Part shown: one piece after another, positions 7,253 to 15,406 of the stretch | How the letters are laid out: every line of letters starts with the position of its first letter | Position numbering within the stretch: the first letter of the stretch is position 1 | Source of the DNA: JAKVAV01 sp964635965 | GTDB taxonomy: Bacteria; Bacteroidota; Bacteroidia; Flavobacteriales_D; Cryomorphaceae | Assembly: GCA_964635965.1 (NCBI GenBank) | Contig: CAZWQX010000045.1 | Coordinates: 1-25,406, forward strand | DNA: 25,406 bases | Reading direction: 5' to 3' | The notes under the pieces: model-generated | The model's database searches: none | Told to the model about the DNA's origin: nothing | What the model saw: the letters and a program-made list of their open reading frames with translations, nothing else | Position numbers and translations under genes: made by a program

Positions 7253-8718
7253 ACTTGAAGGGAAGACATATTATTCTGCTTTTCGGCTTAATCATCGCTT
7301 TTCAAACGAAGGCGCAAAAGGAAGTCTGCACTTTCGAGGATGGTCAATTGGTTTTCCACCTGAATTCGAATTGGACAAAAGAGGAGCGCATGGAGATCAG
7401 TCTGCAATTCGAACTTGATACCCTGATGTTGGATTTAGTCTTGGCATCTCCCAAAGAAGGCCAGTTCGAATTTGAAGGAGCGACCTGGACCATAGTACCT
7501 GAAGGAAACGGAATCGTGCGTTTATCGAAAAATATGGATGACCTCTCTGGAAAAATTGATTGGAAAAAGGATATTCTTCTTTCGCCAAATGATCCCGACA
7601 TGAAACCTGGTCATGGTCCTGGTTATGTAGATATGGAATCAGTTGTCTCCGGGGTCAATCGTCTTTCTAAAAAAGTGGTGATTCAATATCCGAACGGAAA
7701 GACAAAATTCATTTTGCCCAATCATAAGAATGCAGAAGAAGTATACATCTCCGGTTCATTTAACGGATGGAGTACTTCGGAAATCCCGCTTGAAAAAACA
7801 GGAGATGGTTGGGAGGTGGAACTGCATCTTTCACCCGGAAAATATCTTTACAAGTTTATCGTGGATGGTGAATGGATGAGAGCTCCGGGCAATTCGCTTG
7901 TCGAAGGTGATGGATGGGGAAATTACAACAGTGTCTTCTACAGGTATAATTACAAGTTTGCTCTAGCTGGTTATGCCGACGCCAAAAAAGTATACTTGGC
8001 ATCCTCTTTTAATTATTGGAAAGAAAAGGATCTGAGACTCACCCGTACTGCATCAGGTTGGGTGTTGCCCATCTACCTCAAAGAAGGAACGTACTCATAC
8101 AAATTCATCGTGGATGGTGAATGGACTACTGACCCCGATAATCCGATCATTAGGCCTGATGGTGGAGGCAACTTCAATTCGGTACTATCTTTTGGCGATA
8201 CAACCATGTTCCGGCTCAATGGATACACGGATGCGAACGAGGTTAGATTAGCCGGTAATTTTAACGGATGGAACCCCGGCGAGCTAGTGATGACAAAAAC
8301 GGCAGGTGGTTGGGAACTACCCTATGTTTTATCCAAAGGAAATTACGAGTATAAATTTATTGTGGATGGAGAATGGATGATCGATCCACGAAATCCTTAT
8401 GTCATACGGCACGGAGATAATACAAATAGCTTTTTGGCTATTGAGCCCAATTTCGATTTCAATTTGGAAGGTTTTGCCGACGCATCTTCTGTTTTGGTCA
8501 CGGGTAATTTCACGGGATGGAGCGAAGAAAACAACAGCATGGTAAAGGAAGGGTCTATATGGACTTTTCCTATTCATCTTAAGCCAGGCAAATACCTGTA
8601 CAAATACCTCGTTGATGGAGAATGGATTACCGATCCCAACAATCCGACCTATGAGGAAAATGCCTACGGCAGTGGCAACTCAGTTTTATGGATGGAGGAG
8701 ACAAATATGAATCCATGA
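7249..8718 (+). CDS. Secreted protein with four tandem glycogen-binding (CBM48/AMPK1-type) modules
   Basis: A 489-residue exported protein. Residues 1-23 are a signal peptide ending TKAQ. Residues 24-135 are an unrecognised N-terminal domain. Residues about 152-484 are four CBM48-like early-set modules of about 83 residues. The aromatic landmarks recur with this period: FNGW at 171, FNYW at 254, FNGW at 338 and FTGW at 421, and YKFIVDGEW or its close variant YKYLVDGEW at 201, 284, 368 and 451. In the AMPK and isoamylase families these tryptophans contact alpha-glucan chains. No catalytic domain is attached and no T9SS tail is seen, so it is probably a periplasmic or surface glucan-binding protein (inference). 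It overlaps the aspartic protease gene by four bases (ATGA), so the two are made together. Confidence 0.88.
   Translation: MNLKGRHIILLFGLIIAFQTKAQKEVCTFEDGQLVFHLNSNWTKEERMEISLQFELDTLMLDLVLASPKEGQFEFEGATWTIVPEGNGIVRLSKNMDDLSGKIDWKKDILLSPNDPDMKPGHGPGYVDMESVVSGVNRLSKKVVIQYPNGKTKFILPNHKNAEEVYISGSFNGWSTSEIPLEKTGDGWEVELHLSPGKYLYKFIVDGEWMRAPGNSLVEGDGWGNYNSVFYRYNYKFALAGYADAKKVYLASSFNYWKEKDLRLTRTASGWVLPIYLKEGTYSYKFIVDGEWTTDPDNPIIRPDGGGNFNSVLSFGDTTMFRLNGYTDANEVRLAGNFNGWNPGELVMTKTAGGWELPYVLSKGNYEYKFIVDGEWMIDPRNPYVIRHGDNTNSFLAIEPNFDFNLEGFADASSVLVTGNFTGWSEENNSMVKEGSIWTFPIHLKPGKYLYKYLVDGEWITDPNNPTYEENAYGSGNSVLWMEETNMNP
7702..8700 (+). repeat. Four tandem CBM48-like coding repeats, about 250-bp period
   Basis: The repeat unit is 83-84 codons. 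Protein similarity is strong around the FNGW and YKF(I)VDGEW motifs, while the DNA has diverged at synonymous sites, indicating old duplications kept by selection on the protein. Unit 2 has Tyr in place of Gly in the FNGW motif. The units sit at about residues 152-232, 234-315, 319-399 and 402-484. Confidence 0.85.
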
Positions 8719-8836
8719 CTAATTGGTAAAAAGTTTCAATTATAGCCCCGATCTAGGAGGAATTAAATACAATATTTTCAAATTATCACATCAATTTATC
8801 CGAATCTTTCATTCCTGAAAAGTTCAGAGTTTGAAA

Positions 8837-8869
8837 TTGGAAAAGGAGCCGTCTAGAACCTTATTTTTG
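8837..8869 (+). promoter_or_regulatory. Candidate promoter for icd
   Basis: The box TATTTTTG at 8862-8869 matches the Bacteroidota -7 consensus TAnnTTTG exactly. A TTG at 8837-8839 lies 22 bases upstream as a possible -33 element. Transcription would begin near 8876, leaving a short leader of about 16 bases before the ATG at 8892. This also argues against the in-frame TTG at 8883 as the start. Confidence 0.55.
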
Positions 8870-8891
8870 CGCGGCAAAAAATTTGAACCAC

Positions 8892-10340
8892 ATGACTGAT
8901 AAAAGACTTATAACCGTTGCACACGGTGACGGTATCGGACCTGAGATCATGGATGCAACCTTGAATATCCTAGAAGCTGCAGGTGCGCAATTAGAGATTG
9001 AAACCATTACGATTGGTGAGAAAGCCTACATGTCAGGATACAAAGCGGGAATCGCCCCTGAAGCATGGGAAAGCCTTAGAAGATCGAAAGTCTTCTTGAA
9101 AGCACCAATTACCACTCCACAAGGAGGAGGATTCAAAAGCTTGAACGTTACAACCAGAAAGACACTTGCTCTTTATGCCAACGTTCGTCCATGTGCTTCT
9201 TTGCATCCATTTATCGATACGAAACATCCGGTAATGGATGTAGTAATCATCAGGGAAAACGAAGAAGACCTTTACGCAGGAATCGAGCACCGTCAGACTG
9301 ACGATGTATTTCAGTGTTTGAAACTTATTTCTATCCCTGGTTCGGAAAAAATCGTTCGTTATGCATTTGAATATGCAGTAAAATATGGTAGAAAGAAGGT
9401 TACTTGCTTCACCAAGGATAATATCATGAAACTCACTGATGGTGTTTTCCATGAAATATTCGAAGAAGTAGCGAAAGAATACCCACAAATTGAAAGCGAG
9501 CACTGGATTGTAGACATCGGAGCTGCGAAACTGGCAGATACGCCTGAGAACTTCGACGTAATCGTTATGCCAAACCTCTATGGAGATGTATTGAGCGACG
9601 TTGCTGCCCAAATCACAGGTTCTGTAGGACTAGCAGGTTCTGCGAATATTGGTGATGGTTTTGCAATGTTTGAAGCTATTCACGGTTCCGCACCAAGACG
9701 CGCAGGTCAGAACTTAGCAAATCCATCAGGTCTTTTGATGGGCGCCATCCAAATGCTTGTTTACATTGACCAAGCTGATGTGGCCGAGAAAGTACACAAC
9801 GCATGGCTTAAGACAATGGAAGACGGAGTTCACACTTATGACATCTTCAGAGAAGGTGTGAGCAAGGAGAAAGTGGGTACAAAAGAATTTGCAGAAGCAG
9901 TAATCCAGAGAATTGGACAAGAACCAACTACTTTGGCAAAAGTTTCTTACGAAGCTGATTCCAAACCGATTGAAGTTAGATTGAAAGATCGACCTGATCC
10001 TAAGAAAGAACTTATCGGAGTAGACATCTTTTTAGACTGGAGAGAAGGTGGCCCTGACGGATTGGGAGACCAGCTCATTCAAATCACCGAAGCTTCCTTG
10101 AGTCTTGATATGATCACGAATAGAGGGGTAAAAGTTTATCCAAATGGATTTCCTGAAACATTCTGCACAAATCACTGGCGTTGTCGATGGTTGAGTAAAG
10201 ACGAAGAACCTCTTGACTACGCTACGATTCTGGCCCTTCAAAATAAAGTTAGCCAAGGTGGTTTTGATGTGATCAAAACGGAAAACCTTTACAAATTTGA
10301 CGGCGAGCGACAATTCTCAGCAGGTCAAGGGCAGGGATAA
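8892..10340 (+). CDS. icd: Isocitrate dehydrogenase, Thermus-type with C-terminal extension
   Basis: Converts isocitrate to 2-oxoglutarate and CO2 in the TCA cycle, in the cytoplasm. Conserved features are the N-terminal GDGIGPEIM, the substrate loop GGGFKSLNVTTRK (Ser83, equivalent of the phosphorylatable serine in the E. coli enzyme), RENEEDLYAG, the metal site around Asp232 and Asp236 (GDVLSDVAAQ) and the cofactor loop HGSAPRRAGQNLANPSG. The double Arg after HGSAP suggests NADP rather than NAD (inference). After the normal catalytic fold ends near residue 340, an extension of about 140 residues (with MITNRGVKVYP, NHWRCRW and LYKFDGE) resembles the tail of the longer Thermus thermophilus enzyme, so it is not the E. 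coli class. The frame opens at a TTG at 8883, but the ATG at 8892 follows a good -7 box. The protein is 482 residues. A terminator follows. Confidence 0.95.
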   Translation: MTDKRLITVAHGDGIGPEIMDATLNILEAAGAQLEIETITIGEKAYMSGYKAGIAPEAWESLRRSKVFLKAPITTPQGGGFKSLNVTTRKTLALYANVRPCASLHPFIDTKHPVMDVVIIRENEEDLYAGIEHRQTDDVFQCLKLISIPGSEKIVRYAFEYAVKYGRKKVTCFTKDNIMKLTDGVFHEIFEEVAKEYPQIESEHWIVDIGAAKLADTPENFDVIVMPNLYGDVLSDVAAQITGSVGLAGSANIGDGFAMFEAIHGSAPRRAGQNLANPSGLLMGAIQMLVYIDQADVAEKVHNAWLKTMEDGVHTYDIFREGVSKEKVGTKEFAEAVIQRIGQEPTTLAKVSYEADSKPIEVRLKDRPDPKKELIGVDIFLDWREGGPDGLGDQLIQITEASLSLDMITNRGVKVYPNGFPETFCTNHWRCRWLSKDEEPLDYATILALQNKVSQGGFDVIKTENLYKFDGERQFSAGQGQG

Positions 10341-10363
10341 TCTCCTACGTATTTAAACGAATC

Positions 10364-10399
10364 AAAAAAGCGTCTTCAATTGAAGGCGCTTTTTTCATT
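10364..10399 (+). terminator. Intrinsic terminator after icd
   Basis: A nine-pair stem (AGCGTCTTC with GAAGGCGCT, one G-U pair) spans 10369-10390 around an AATT loop. It is followed by a T-rich tract and preceded by an A-run, so it could act on both strands. It ends the icd transcript. Confidence 0.9.
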
Positions 10400-10496
10400 T
10401 TTCATGCATCTTTTTTAAACAACCGGCGTCAGAAAAATGAAATCAGCAGTCCAACTTCTGTGGACAACTAAAATGGAAAATTTGACACGATCTTAA

Positions 10497-10504
10497 TACC
10501 TTCG
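10497..10504 (+). promoter_or_regulatory. Candidate -7 box for the M43 protease gene
   Basis: TACCTTCG differs from TAnnTTTG at one position. A TTTG at 10481-10484 is only 12 bases upstream, shorter than the usual 19-21, so the -33 partner is uncertain. Transcription would start near 10511, about 16 bases before the ATG at 10527. This placement argues against the in-frame TTG at 10512 as the start. Confidence 0.45.
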
Positions 10505-10526
10505 TGTCACCTTGCAAGAACCCTAT

Positions 10527-12527
10527 ATGAAGCCTAGTGTAACAGCCTTTCTTTTCGTGGTGTTGAGTTTGTTCGCCCATGGACAAAATGAAGACAGACC
10601 AGACCGTTGCCACACCGTCGAGTTTCATCAGCAAAATATGCAGAACCCTGAATATGCAATCCAGCATGGACATAAGATGGAACAGATTAAAGCCTGGATC
10701 AGAGAGAATCGAGACGGTGCAAAAATGGATTGTGATGAAATTTTATATATCCCCGTCGCGGTACATTTTCAAACAACGGGAGGAACGGATATCGGGATAA
10801 CTCCCGCATGTGCGGAAGAAATGGCTCTTAGCCAAATAGACGCGATCAATGCGGATTTTGCCGGAACAAATGCGGATATAACAAAATGGCAAAACGGTCA
10901 AGCAACCTGGCCCGGTATTCAAAATGGAGAATCTTGCGTTCAATTTTGCTTAGCCACTCTAAATCACCCAGCCGGTTCGGGAATAGCCGAAGGAAACTAT
11001 GCCATAACCTTAAATGAATATGCTGACATTGACAATATTCCTGAGTGGAGTGGATATATGAACTGGTTTGTAAGGGATATTACGAATCCCCTGGGATACT
11101 CACCGCTGGGTGGAAATGGCAACGGAGATGGAGTGGTTTGTGGCTTGGCTTATTTTGGCACAAGTGCATGCGCGGGCAACTTGAGCCCTACATTCAATTT
11201 GGGTAGAACCATCACCCATGAGGTTGGTCATTACCTTTCACTATCTCACCCATTTGATAGCGGCAATTGCACGGCAGATGGAGATGGCGTTGCGGATACT
11301 CCCTTCACCGATAATTCCACATTTGGTTGTTTTCCTGATGGTGATTCCTTTGTTAATTGCACGGAGCCCGTTCTGTGGCCAACATACATGGAATATTGCG
11401 ATGATGCTTGTCTGTATATGTGGACGCAGGATCAGGTCACACAAATGGAAGCGCATGTCAACGCCAATTTGACCAACCTGCTTGATAATGCTACAACAAA
11501 ATGTGAAGATGCGGCTTGTATTGATATTGCAATGAATGTTACTTCAATTGATGAGTCGTGCTCTTTTGGAGATGACGGTTCAATTACCATCAATGTAACA
11601 AATGGTAATGCCCCCATTCAATACTCCATAAATGGCGGTATCAGTTTTCAGGATAACAGTGTTATTACAGGACTGGAAGCTGATCGATACGATATCATGA
11701 TTTTAGATGCTTCAGGCTGCGAACTGATCGATAGTGTTTTCTTGGAGAGAGAGACTCCACCTATAAACATCGTAAGTGTCACGAATGCATTCTGTGGCAA
11801 TTCGGAAGGAGCGGTTCTGGCTGATGTGGCCTTCAATGACGTGTTTGAATACAATATAGGTTCGGGATGGCAGGATACTTCCTTTTTCGACGGTCTCGCT
11901 CCGGGCATTTATGATTTGGAAGTTCGAAATGCCACGGGATGTACAAATCTGGAAGAAGTAACCATCGGCGACGACACTGATCTTAATCTCCAAATCAGAA
12001 GACAGCGACCGGTAAATTGCCCCCTATTTGATAATGGATTGATTGATGCTTCCCTTTTGAATGGAGAGCCCCCTTTCGAGTATAGACTTAACCAGGAAAA
12101 CCTCCAGGACAATGGATTATACGAAAATCTCACAAGTGGTCTTTACACACTTTCAGTAGAAGATCAAAGAGGTTGTAAAACGGAATATGAGTTTTCTATA
12201 AACGTTTCTTTCGCTAATATCGGAGAAGACTGTCCTTGTCAGGTCTTTGTACCAAATGCTATGACCCCCGATGGTGATGGCTTGAATGATGTTCTGCGTC
12301 CAATTCCTTCTTGTCCGATTACGGATTATACCTTCCAGGTGTTCGATAGATGGGGTGATATTGTTTTTGAGACCAGAGATCAAAACATGCCTTGGAATGG
12401 GGGTGAAAATGACTTTTACGTAAAAACAGGACTTTACTTCTACAAAATCACTTATCGTTGGGGCGAAGAATTCAACGAGAGTTTGGAATTACAACTTGAA
12501 ACGGGAACCATCACCGTTCTAAGATAA
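10527..12527 (+). CDS. Secreted M43 (pappalysin-like) zinc metalloprotease with SprB-type repeats and type B sorting domain
   Basis: A 666-residue secreted protease. Residues 1-20 are a signal peptide ending AHGQ. The catalytic domain carries the metzincin motif HEVGHYLSLSH (His231, Glu232, His235, His241) and a Met-turn YMEYC (Met288), with the cysteine-rich surroundings typical of M43. Residues about 330-565 contain three SprB-like repeats of about 75 residues, each with a Cys near the start, a YS/YR or similar beta strand, and an L-x-(S/A)-G-x-Y element before an ending GC. Residues about 570-666 are a gliding-motility-associated C-terminal (CHU_C, type B) domain with VFVPNAMTPDGDGLND and YKITYRWGE, so export by T9SS is expected. 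It probably degrades environmental protein or processes surface proteins. The start was moved from a TTG at 10512. Confidence 0.92.
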   Translation: MKPSVTAFLFVVLSLFAHGQNEDRPDRCHTVEFHQQNMQNPEYAIQHGHKMEQIKAWIRENRDGAKMDCDEILYIPVAVHFQTTGGTDIGITPACAEEMALSQIDAINADFAGTNADITKWQNGQATWPGIQNGESCVQFCLATLNHPAGSGIAEGNYAITLNEYADIDNIPEWSGYMNWFVRDITNPLGYSPLGGNGNGDGVVCGLAYFGTSACAGNLSPTFNLGRTITHEVGHYLSLSHPFDSGNCTADGDGVADTPFTDNSTFGCFPDGDSFVNCTEPVLWPTYMEYCDDACLYMWTQDQVTQMEAHVNANLTNLLDNATTKCEDAACIDIAMNVTSIDESCSFGDDGSITINVTNGNAPIQYSINGGISFQDNSVITGLEADRYDIMILDASGCELIDSVFLERETPPINIVSVTNAFCGNSEGAVLADVAFNDVFEYNIGSGWQDTSFFDGLAPGIYDLEVRNATGCTNLEEVTIGDDTDLNLQIRRQRPVNCPLFDNGLIDASLLNGEPPFEYRLNQENLQDNGLYENLTSGLYTLSVEDQRGCKTEYEFSINVSFANIGEDCPCQVFVPNAMTPDGDGLNDVLRPIPSCPITDYTFQVFDRWGDIVFETRDQNMPWNGGENDFYVKTGLYFYKITYRWGEEFNESLELQLETGTITVLR

Positions 12528-12548
12528 TCACCCCCGGTTTTACTGTTT

Positions 12549-12576
12549 GATCCCTGCCAAAAGGCAGGGATTTTTT
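12549..12576 (+). terminator. Intrinsic terminator after the M43 protease gene
   Basis: A perfect eight-pair stem TCCCTGCC/GGCAGGGA (12551-12570) with an AAAA loop is followed directly by six T. It separates the protease from the repeat-protein gene. Confidence 0.93.
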
Positions 12577-12637
12577 GTTTTATGGGCAACTATTAAGGCA
12601 AGGTGAAAGTCAACTATACAAACCAATTATCCTAACC

Positions 12638-15352
12638 ATGAAGAACCTTATTCTCCCCGTTCTTTTCGCACTATCTACTTCTCTCTTTTCACAATCTGCA
12701 ATTAACGTTGCAGTTCTGGTTCAAAACGCTCCTGACCAACCGATAGAAGCACTTCTTGAGCTATCGGGAGACAACAACTCATTAATTTATGAGTTCGAAA
12801 TTCAAGGTGGTTTTTATGTAGGTGATTTTGAAGAACCTGAATTCGATTGGGACGCTGGTTGGGTTTCCATTGAAACTTGCAATCAAGATTCAACCTTTGG
12901 AATGCTTTCGCCCAATGCTTTGGATAGCACGGCAACTTACTTTGTAATTCTCGACTACTGCGATATTTCCAATACACTTGGTTGCACTGACCCTGAGGCG
13001 ATTAATTACAACCCCAATGCAACCGTTGATGACGGAACTTGCTTTTACGAATCTGACTGTGACGAGAATTTAGTTGCCGTTGAGATCGATCCGATGATCT
13101 TCGCCAGCGAAATGTCTTGGAATATCGTGCAAGATGGAAATGTCTTGGCCGAAGGCGCGGGTTACAGCAACTCTACTCCCTTCACCGAATATGTGTGTTT
13201 GGGAGATGGATGCTATGTATTTCAAATGTTCGACTCCTTTGGAGATGGATGGAATGGAGGAACTTTTTCAATCTCTATGGAAGATGAAATATTGGCTTCA
13301 GGCTCATTGGATGAAGGAAGTTATGGGGCTGTTGTATTCTCGCTTAATGCCGAGGATTGTGATGGAACGCTCGTTTTTGGATGTACCGATCCTGAGGCTT
13401 TGAACTACAATCCTGACGCAACGGTAGATGATGGATCGTGCTTCTACGCATCAGCAGAAAATGACCTATGCGAAAATGCTATCCCCTTGGAACAAGGATT
13501 GACCTTGATTGACAACTCTAACGCCCCGATCAATGAAGACATTTGGGGTGAGTGCTGGAACTTTGGTTCGGGAGAGGGCGAGCAAAGCAGTATCTGGTTT
13601 ACCATTACAACACCTGACGTTCCCGCTGAAATTCATATCGAAGCAATTGGAGATGAATCATTCACCTTGACAGATACACAATTCGGACTATTTGAAGAAT
13701 GCGGCGGTGAAATGATTTACTGCGACGGTAATGGTGGCGCAGGACTATTATCTGCTTTTCACTTCGAATGTGGAGAATTGGAAATAAATACCACATATAT
13801 CCTTATGGTCGACGGATGGAACGGAGACGCAGGAACTTGTTTTCTAGAATATGACGTATCATTCCCTTGTGATACTGCCATTTATGGATGTACTGATCCG
13901 GATGCAATCAATTACAATCCTGAAGCCAATGTAGACGATGGTTCTTGCGAATACTTTGAGTGCGACGCTAATTTGGTAGAGTTTGTCCTGATTACCGAAA
14001 ACTGGGGTTACGAAATAGCTTGGAACATCAGAAATGAAGAGGGTGAAGAAGTTGCGGGAGGATCAAACTACCCAAGTTACTCTACAATTTGGGAAACGCT
14101 TTGCCTGGAAGATGGTTGTTATGAATTCGAGCTTTTTGATTCATTCGGAGATGGCTGGAACGGAGCAATATTCAGTTTGAGTTTTGGAGATCAAATAGTG
14201 GCCGAAGGCACCCTTGACGAAGGTGAGTTTGGTGTAATAAACTTTGGTATCAATGCAGAAGGATGTGATGGAAATGAAGATATCTACGGCTGTACGGATC
14301 CTTTTGCCGCGAACTACAATCCTTCTGCAACAATTGATGATGGGTCGTGTGAATATGAATGCTCACCTGTTTTGTTCAGTTTTGACTTTATCGGAGAGTT
14401 ACCTCAGGATTCGTCATATTATTGGATGTCATGGTCAGTAATTAATCAATTGACCGGTGAAGGATATGAGGATCTTTTCTATTCTCCCGCTTCAAGTTTC
14501 GAGCTCTGCCTGCCAGATGGTTGTTACGATTTCACTTTTTACGGAATTCCTGAAGACTGGGAAGGGCTTTACTCAGTTTTTACTGAAAACGACATCCTTG
14601 CAACAGATACTTACGACGGCAGCTCAGAAACACACACCTTTACATTCGGTGTGAATACGGAAGGATGTGGAGACACTGCGGTATTTGGATGTACTGATCC
14701 TGAAGCACTAAACTATAACCCCAATGCCACGGTTGATGACGGGTCATGTGTTTACTCATTTGATTGTTCAATTGACTTTGAGGTAATTCCCGATTCTACA
14801 GGAGCGAATACATACTATATCATACCCTCTGAGAATATCTTCCAAGCTACAGAAGTCTTATGGGATTTCGGAGATGGTACGACATCGAATGAACTCTTTC
14901 CGACACATATCTACGAAGGTGATGGACCTTACTTGCTTTGTTTGTTTGTCACCTTTGCCGATTCTGTCGGGAATACTTGTGAGATTTCATACTGTCAGCT
15001 TCTGACAGGAGAGATTTTTAGCGGAGCCGGAGTTCTTTCAGGAGGATTTATGGTGAATGTGATCGAACAAGGTACCCTTAGTTCATCAGAGTTAAAAGCA
15101 GTTGAAAACCTCAATGCCTATCCAAACCCGACGAGCGGATTTACCACCTTAAGTTATGAATCGAGCGATAGTTCGCCAATTCGAGTTACGGTCTTCGACT
15201 TACAGGGCCGACCAATCCTTCAGGAACAAATACCTGTCTCCCAAGGAACACAGCTTATTGAAATTGATTTATCAGAATTCTCCAAAGGACTTTACCTAAT
15301 TGGAGTTCAGCAAGATCGTGAAACGTCTTTTGCCCGAGTGGTTAGGCATTAA
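12638..15352 (+). CDS. Large secreted repeat protein with five GCTDP motifs, PKD-like domain and T9SS type A sorting domain
   Basis: A 904-residue exported protein. Signal peptide: residues 1-18, cleaved before Gln19 (LFSQ). Five copies of a 21-residue Cys-bracketed module, GCTDPxAxNYNPxAxxDDG(S/T)C, begin at residues 115, 248, 417, 551 and 684. The segments between copies 1-2, 3-4 and 4-5 are related domains of about 110 residues with the pattern CLxDGCY and DSFGDGWNG; the last is degenerate. The segment between copies 2-3 is a different, longer domain beginning NDLCENAIPL. After copy 5 comes a PKD-like domain (WDFGDGTTSNELFPTHIY, about 708-790). The tail (about 825-904) is a T9SS type A sorting domain starting NAYPNPTSG. 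The Asp/Asn-rich modules may bind calcium (inference). No enzyme domain is seen, so an adhesin or surface structural role is plausible. The start was moved from a TTG at 12575 inside the terminator. Confidence 0.9.
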   Translation: MKNLILPVLFALSTSLFSQSAINVAVLVQNAPDQPIEALLELSGDNNSLIYEFEIQGGFYVGDFEEPEFDWDAGWVSIETCNQDSTFGMLSPNALDSTATYFVILDYCDISNTLGCTDPEAINYNPNATVDDGTCFYESDCDENLVAVEIDPMIFASEMSWNIVQDGNVLAEGAGYSNSTPFTEYVCLGDGCYVFQMFDSFGDGWNGGTFSISMEDEILASGSLDEGSYGAVVFSLNAEDCDGTLVFGCTDPEALNYNPDATVDDGSCFYASAENDLCENAIPLEQGLTLIDNSNAPINEDIWGECWNFGSGEGEQSSIWFTITTPDVPAEIHIEAIGDESFTLTDTQFGLFEECGGEMIYCDGNGGAGLLSAFHFECGELEINTTYILMVDGWNGDAGTCFLEYDVSFPCDTAIYGCTDPDAINYNPEANVDDGSCEYFECDANLVEFVLITENWGYEIAWNIRNEEGEEVAGGSNYPSYSTIWETLCLEDGCYEFELFDSFGDGWNGAIFSLSFGDQIVAEGTLDEGEFGVINFGINAEGCDGNEDIYGCTDPFAANYNPSATIDDGSCEYECSPVLFSFDFIGELPQDSSYYWMSWSVINQLTGEGYEDLFYSPASSFELCLPDGCYDFTFYGIPEDWEGLYSVFTENDILATDTYDGSSETHTFTFGVNTEGCGDTAVFGCTDPEALNYNPNATVDDGSCVYSFDCSIDFEVIPDSTGANTYYIIPSENIFQATEVLWDFGDGTTSNELFPTHIYEGDGPYLLCLFVTFADSVGNTCEISYCQLLTGEIFSGAGVLSGGFMVNVIEQGTLSSSELKAVENLNAYPNPTSGFTTLSYESSDSSPIRVTVFDLQGRPILQEQIPVSQGTQLIEIDLSEFSKGLYLIGVQQDRETSFARVVRH
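12980..14749 (+). repeat. Five interspersed GCTDP coding repeats
   Basis: The modules start at 12980, 13379, 13886, 14288 and 14687, giving spacings of 399, 507, 402 and 399 bases. The regular approximately 400-base unit is one module plus one DGWNG-type domain; the 507-base interval holds a different domain. The encoded motif is nearly invariant, while third codon positions differ between copies, so the duplications are old and the protein sequence is constrained. Confidence 0.85.
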
Positions 15353-15379
15353 AGAAACCACAAGCATCTTCATCTCGTC

Positions 15380-15406
15380 AAGCTCCCCTCTTTGGGGAGC
15401 TTTTTT
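15380..15406 (+). terminator. Intrinsic terminator after the GCTDP repeat protein gene
   Basis: A nine-pair stem AAGCTCCCC/GGGGAGCTT (15380-15402) with a TCTTT loop runs into a T-tract on the plus strand. The minus strand lacks a T-tract after the stem, so it mainly serves the plus-strand gene. It abuts the stop codon of the convergent dehydrogenase gene. Confidence 0.9.

Noticed and set aside
8720..8742. TAATTG/CAATTA inverted arms after the CBM48 gene as terminator or operator.
   Set aside because: Short AT-only stem with an 11-base loop and no T-run. The shared TTGGTAAA half-site is mentioned only as a possible coincidence.
9033..9611. A 192-codon open frame on the minus strand inside icd.
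   Set aside because: It lies wholly antisense to a clearly conserved enzyme, its protein has no recognisable motif, and it is explained by codon bias of the plus-strand gene.
10481..10504. TTTG plus TACCTTCG as a complete promoter for the M43 gene.
   Set aside because: The spacer is only 12 bases, against 19-21 expected. Only the -7 box was kept.
12575..12637. In-frame extension of the GCTDP protein to a TTG at 12575.
   Set aside because: This codon lies in the T-tract of the preceding terminator, and the extension would bury the signal peptide. Similar TTG extensions at 8883, 10512, 18357, 18377 and 22269 were rejected for the same kind of reason.
12980..14749. Regularly spaced repeats that might suggest a CRISPR-like or satellite array.
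   Set aside because: The repeats are 63-base coding modules in one open frame, differ at third codon positions and have spacers of about 340 bases that are themselves related protein domains.
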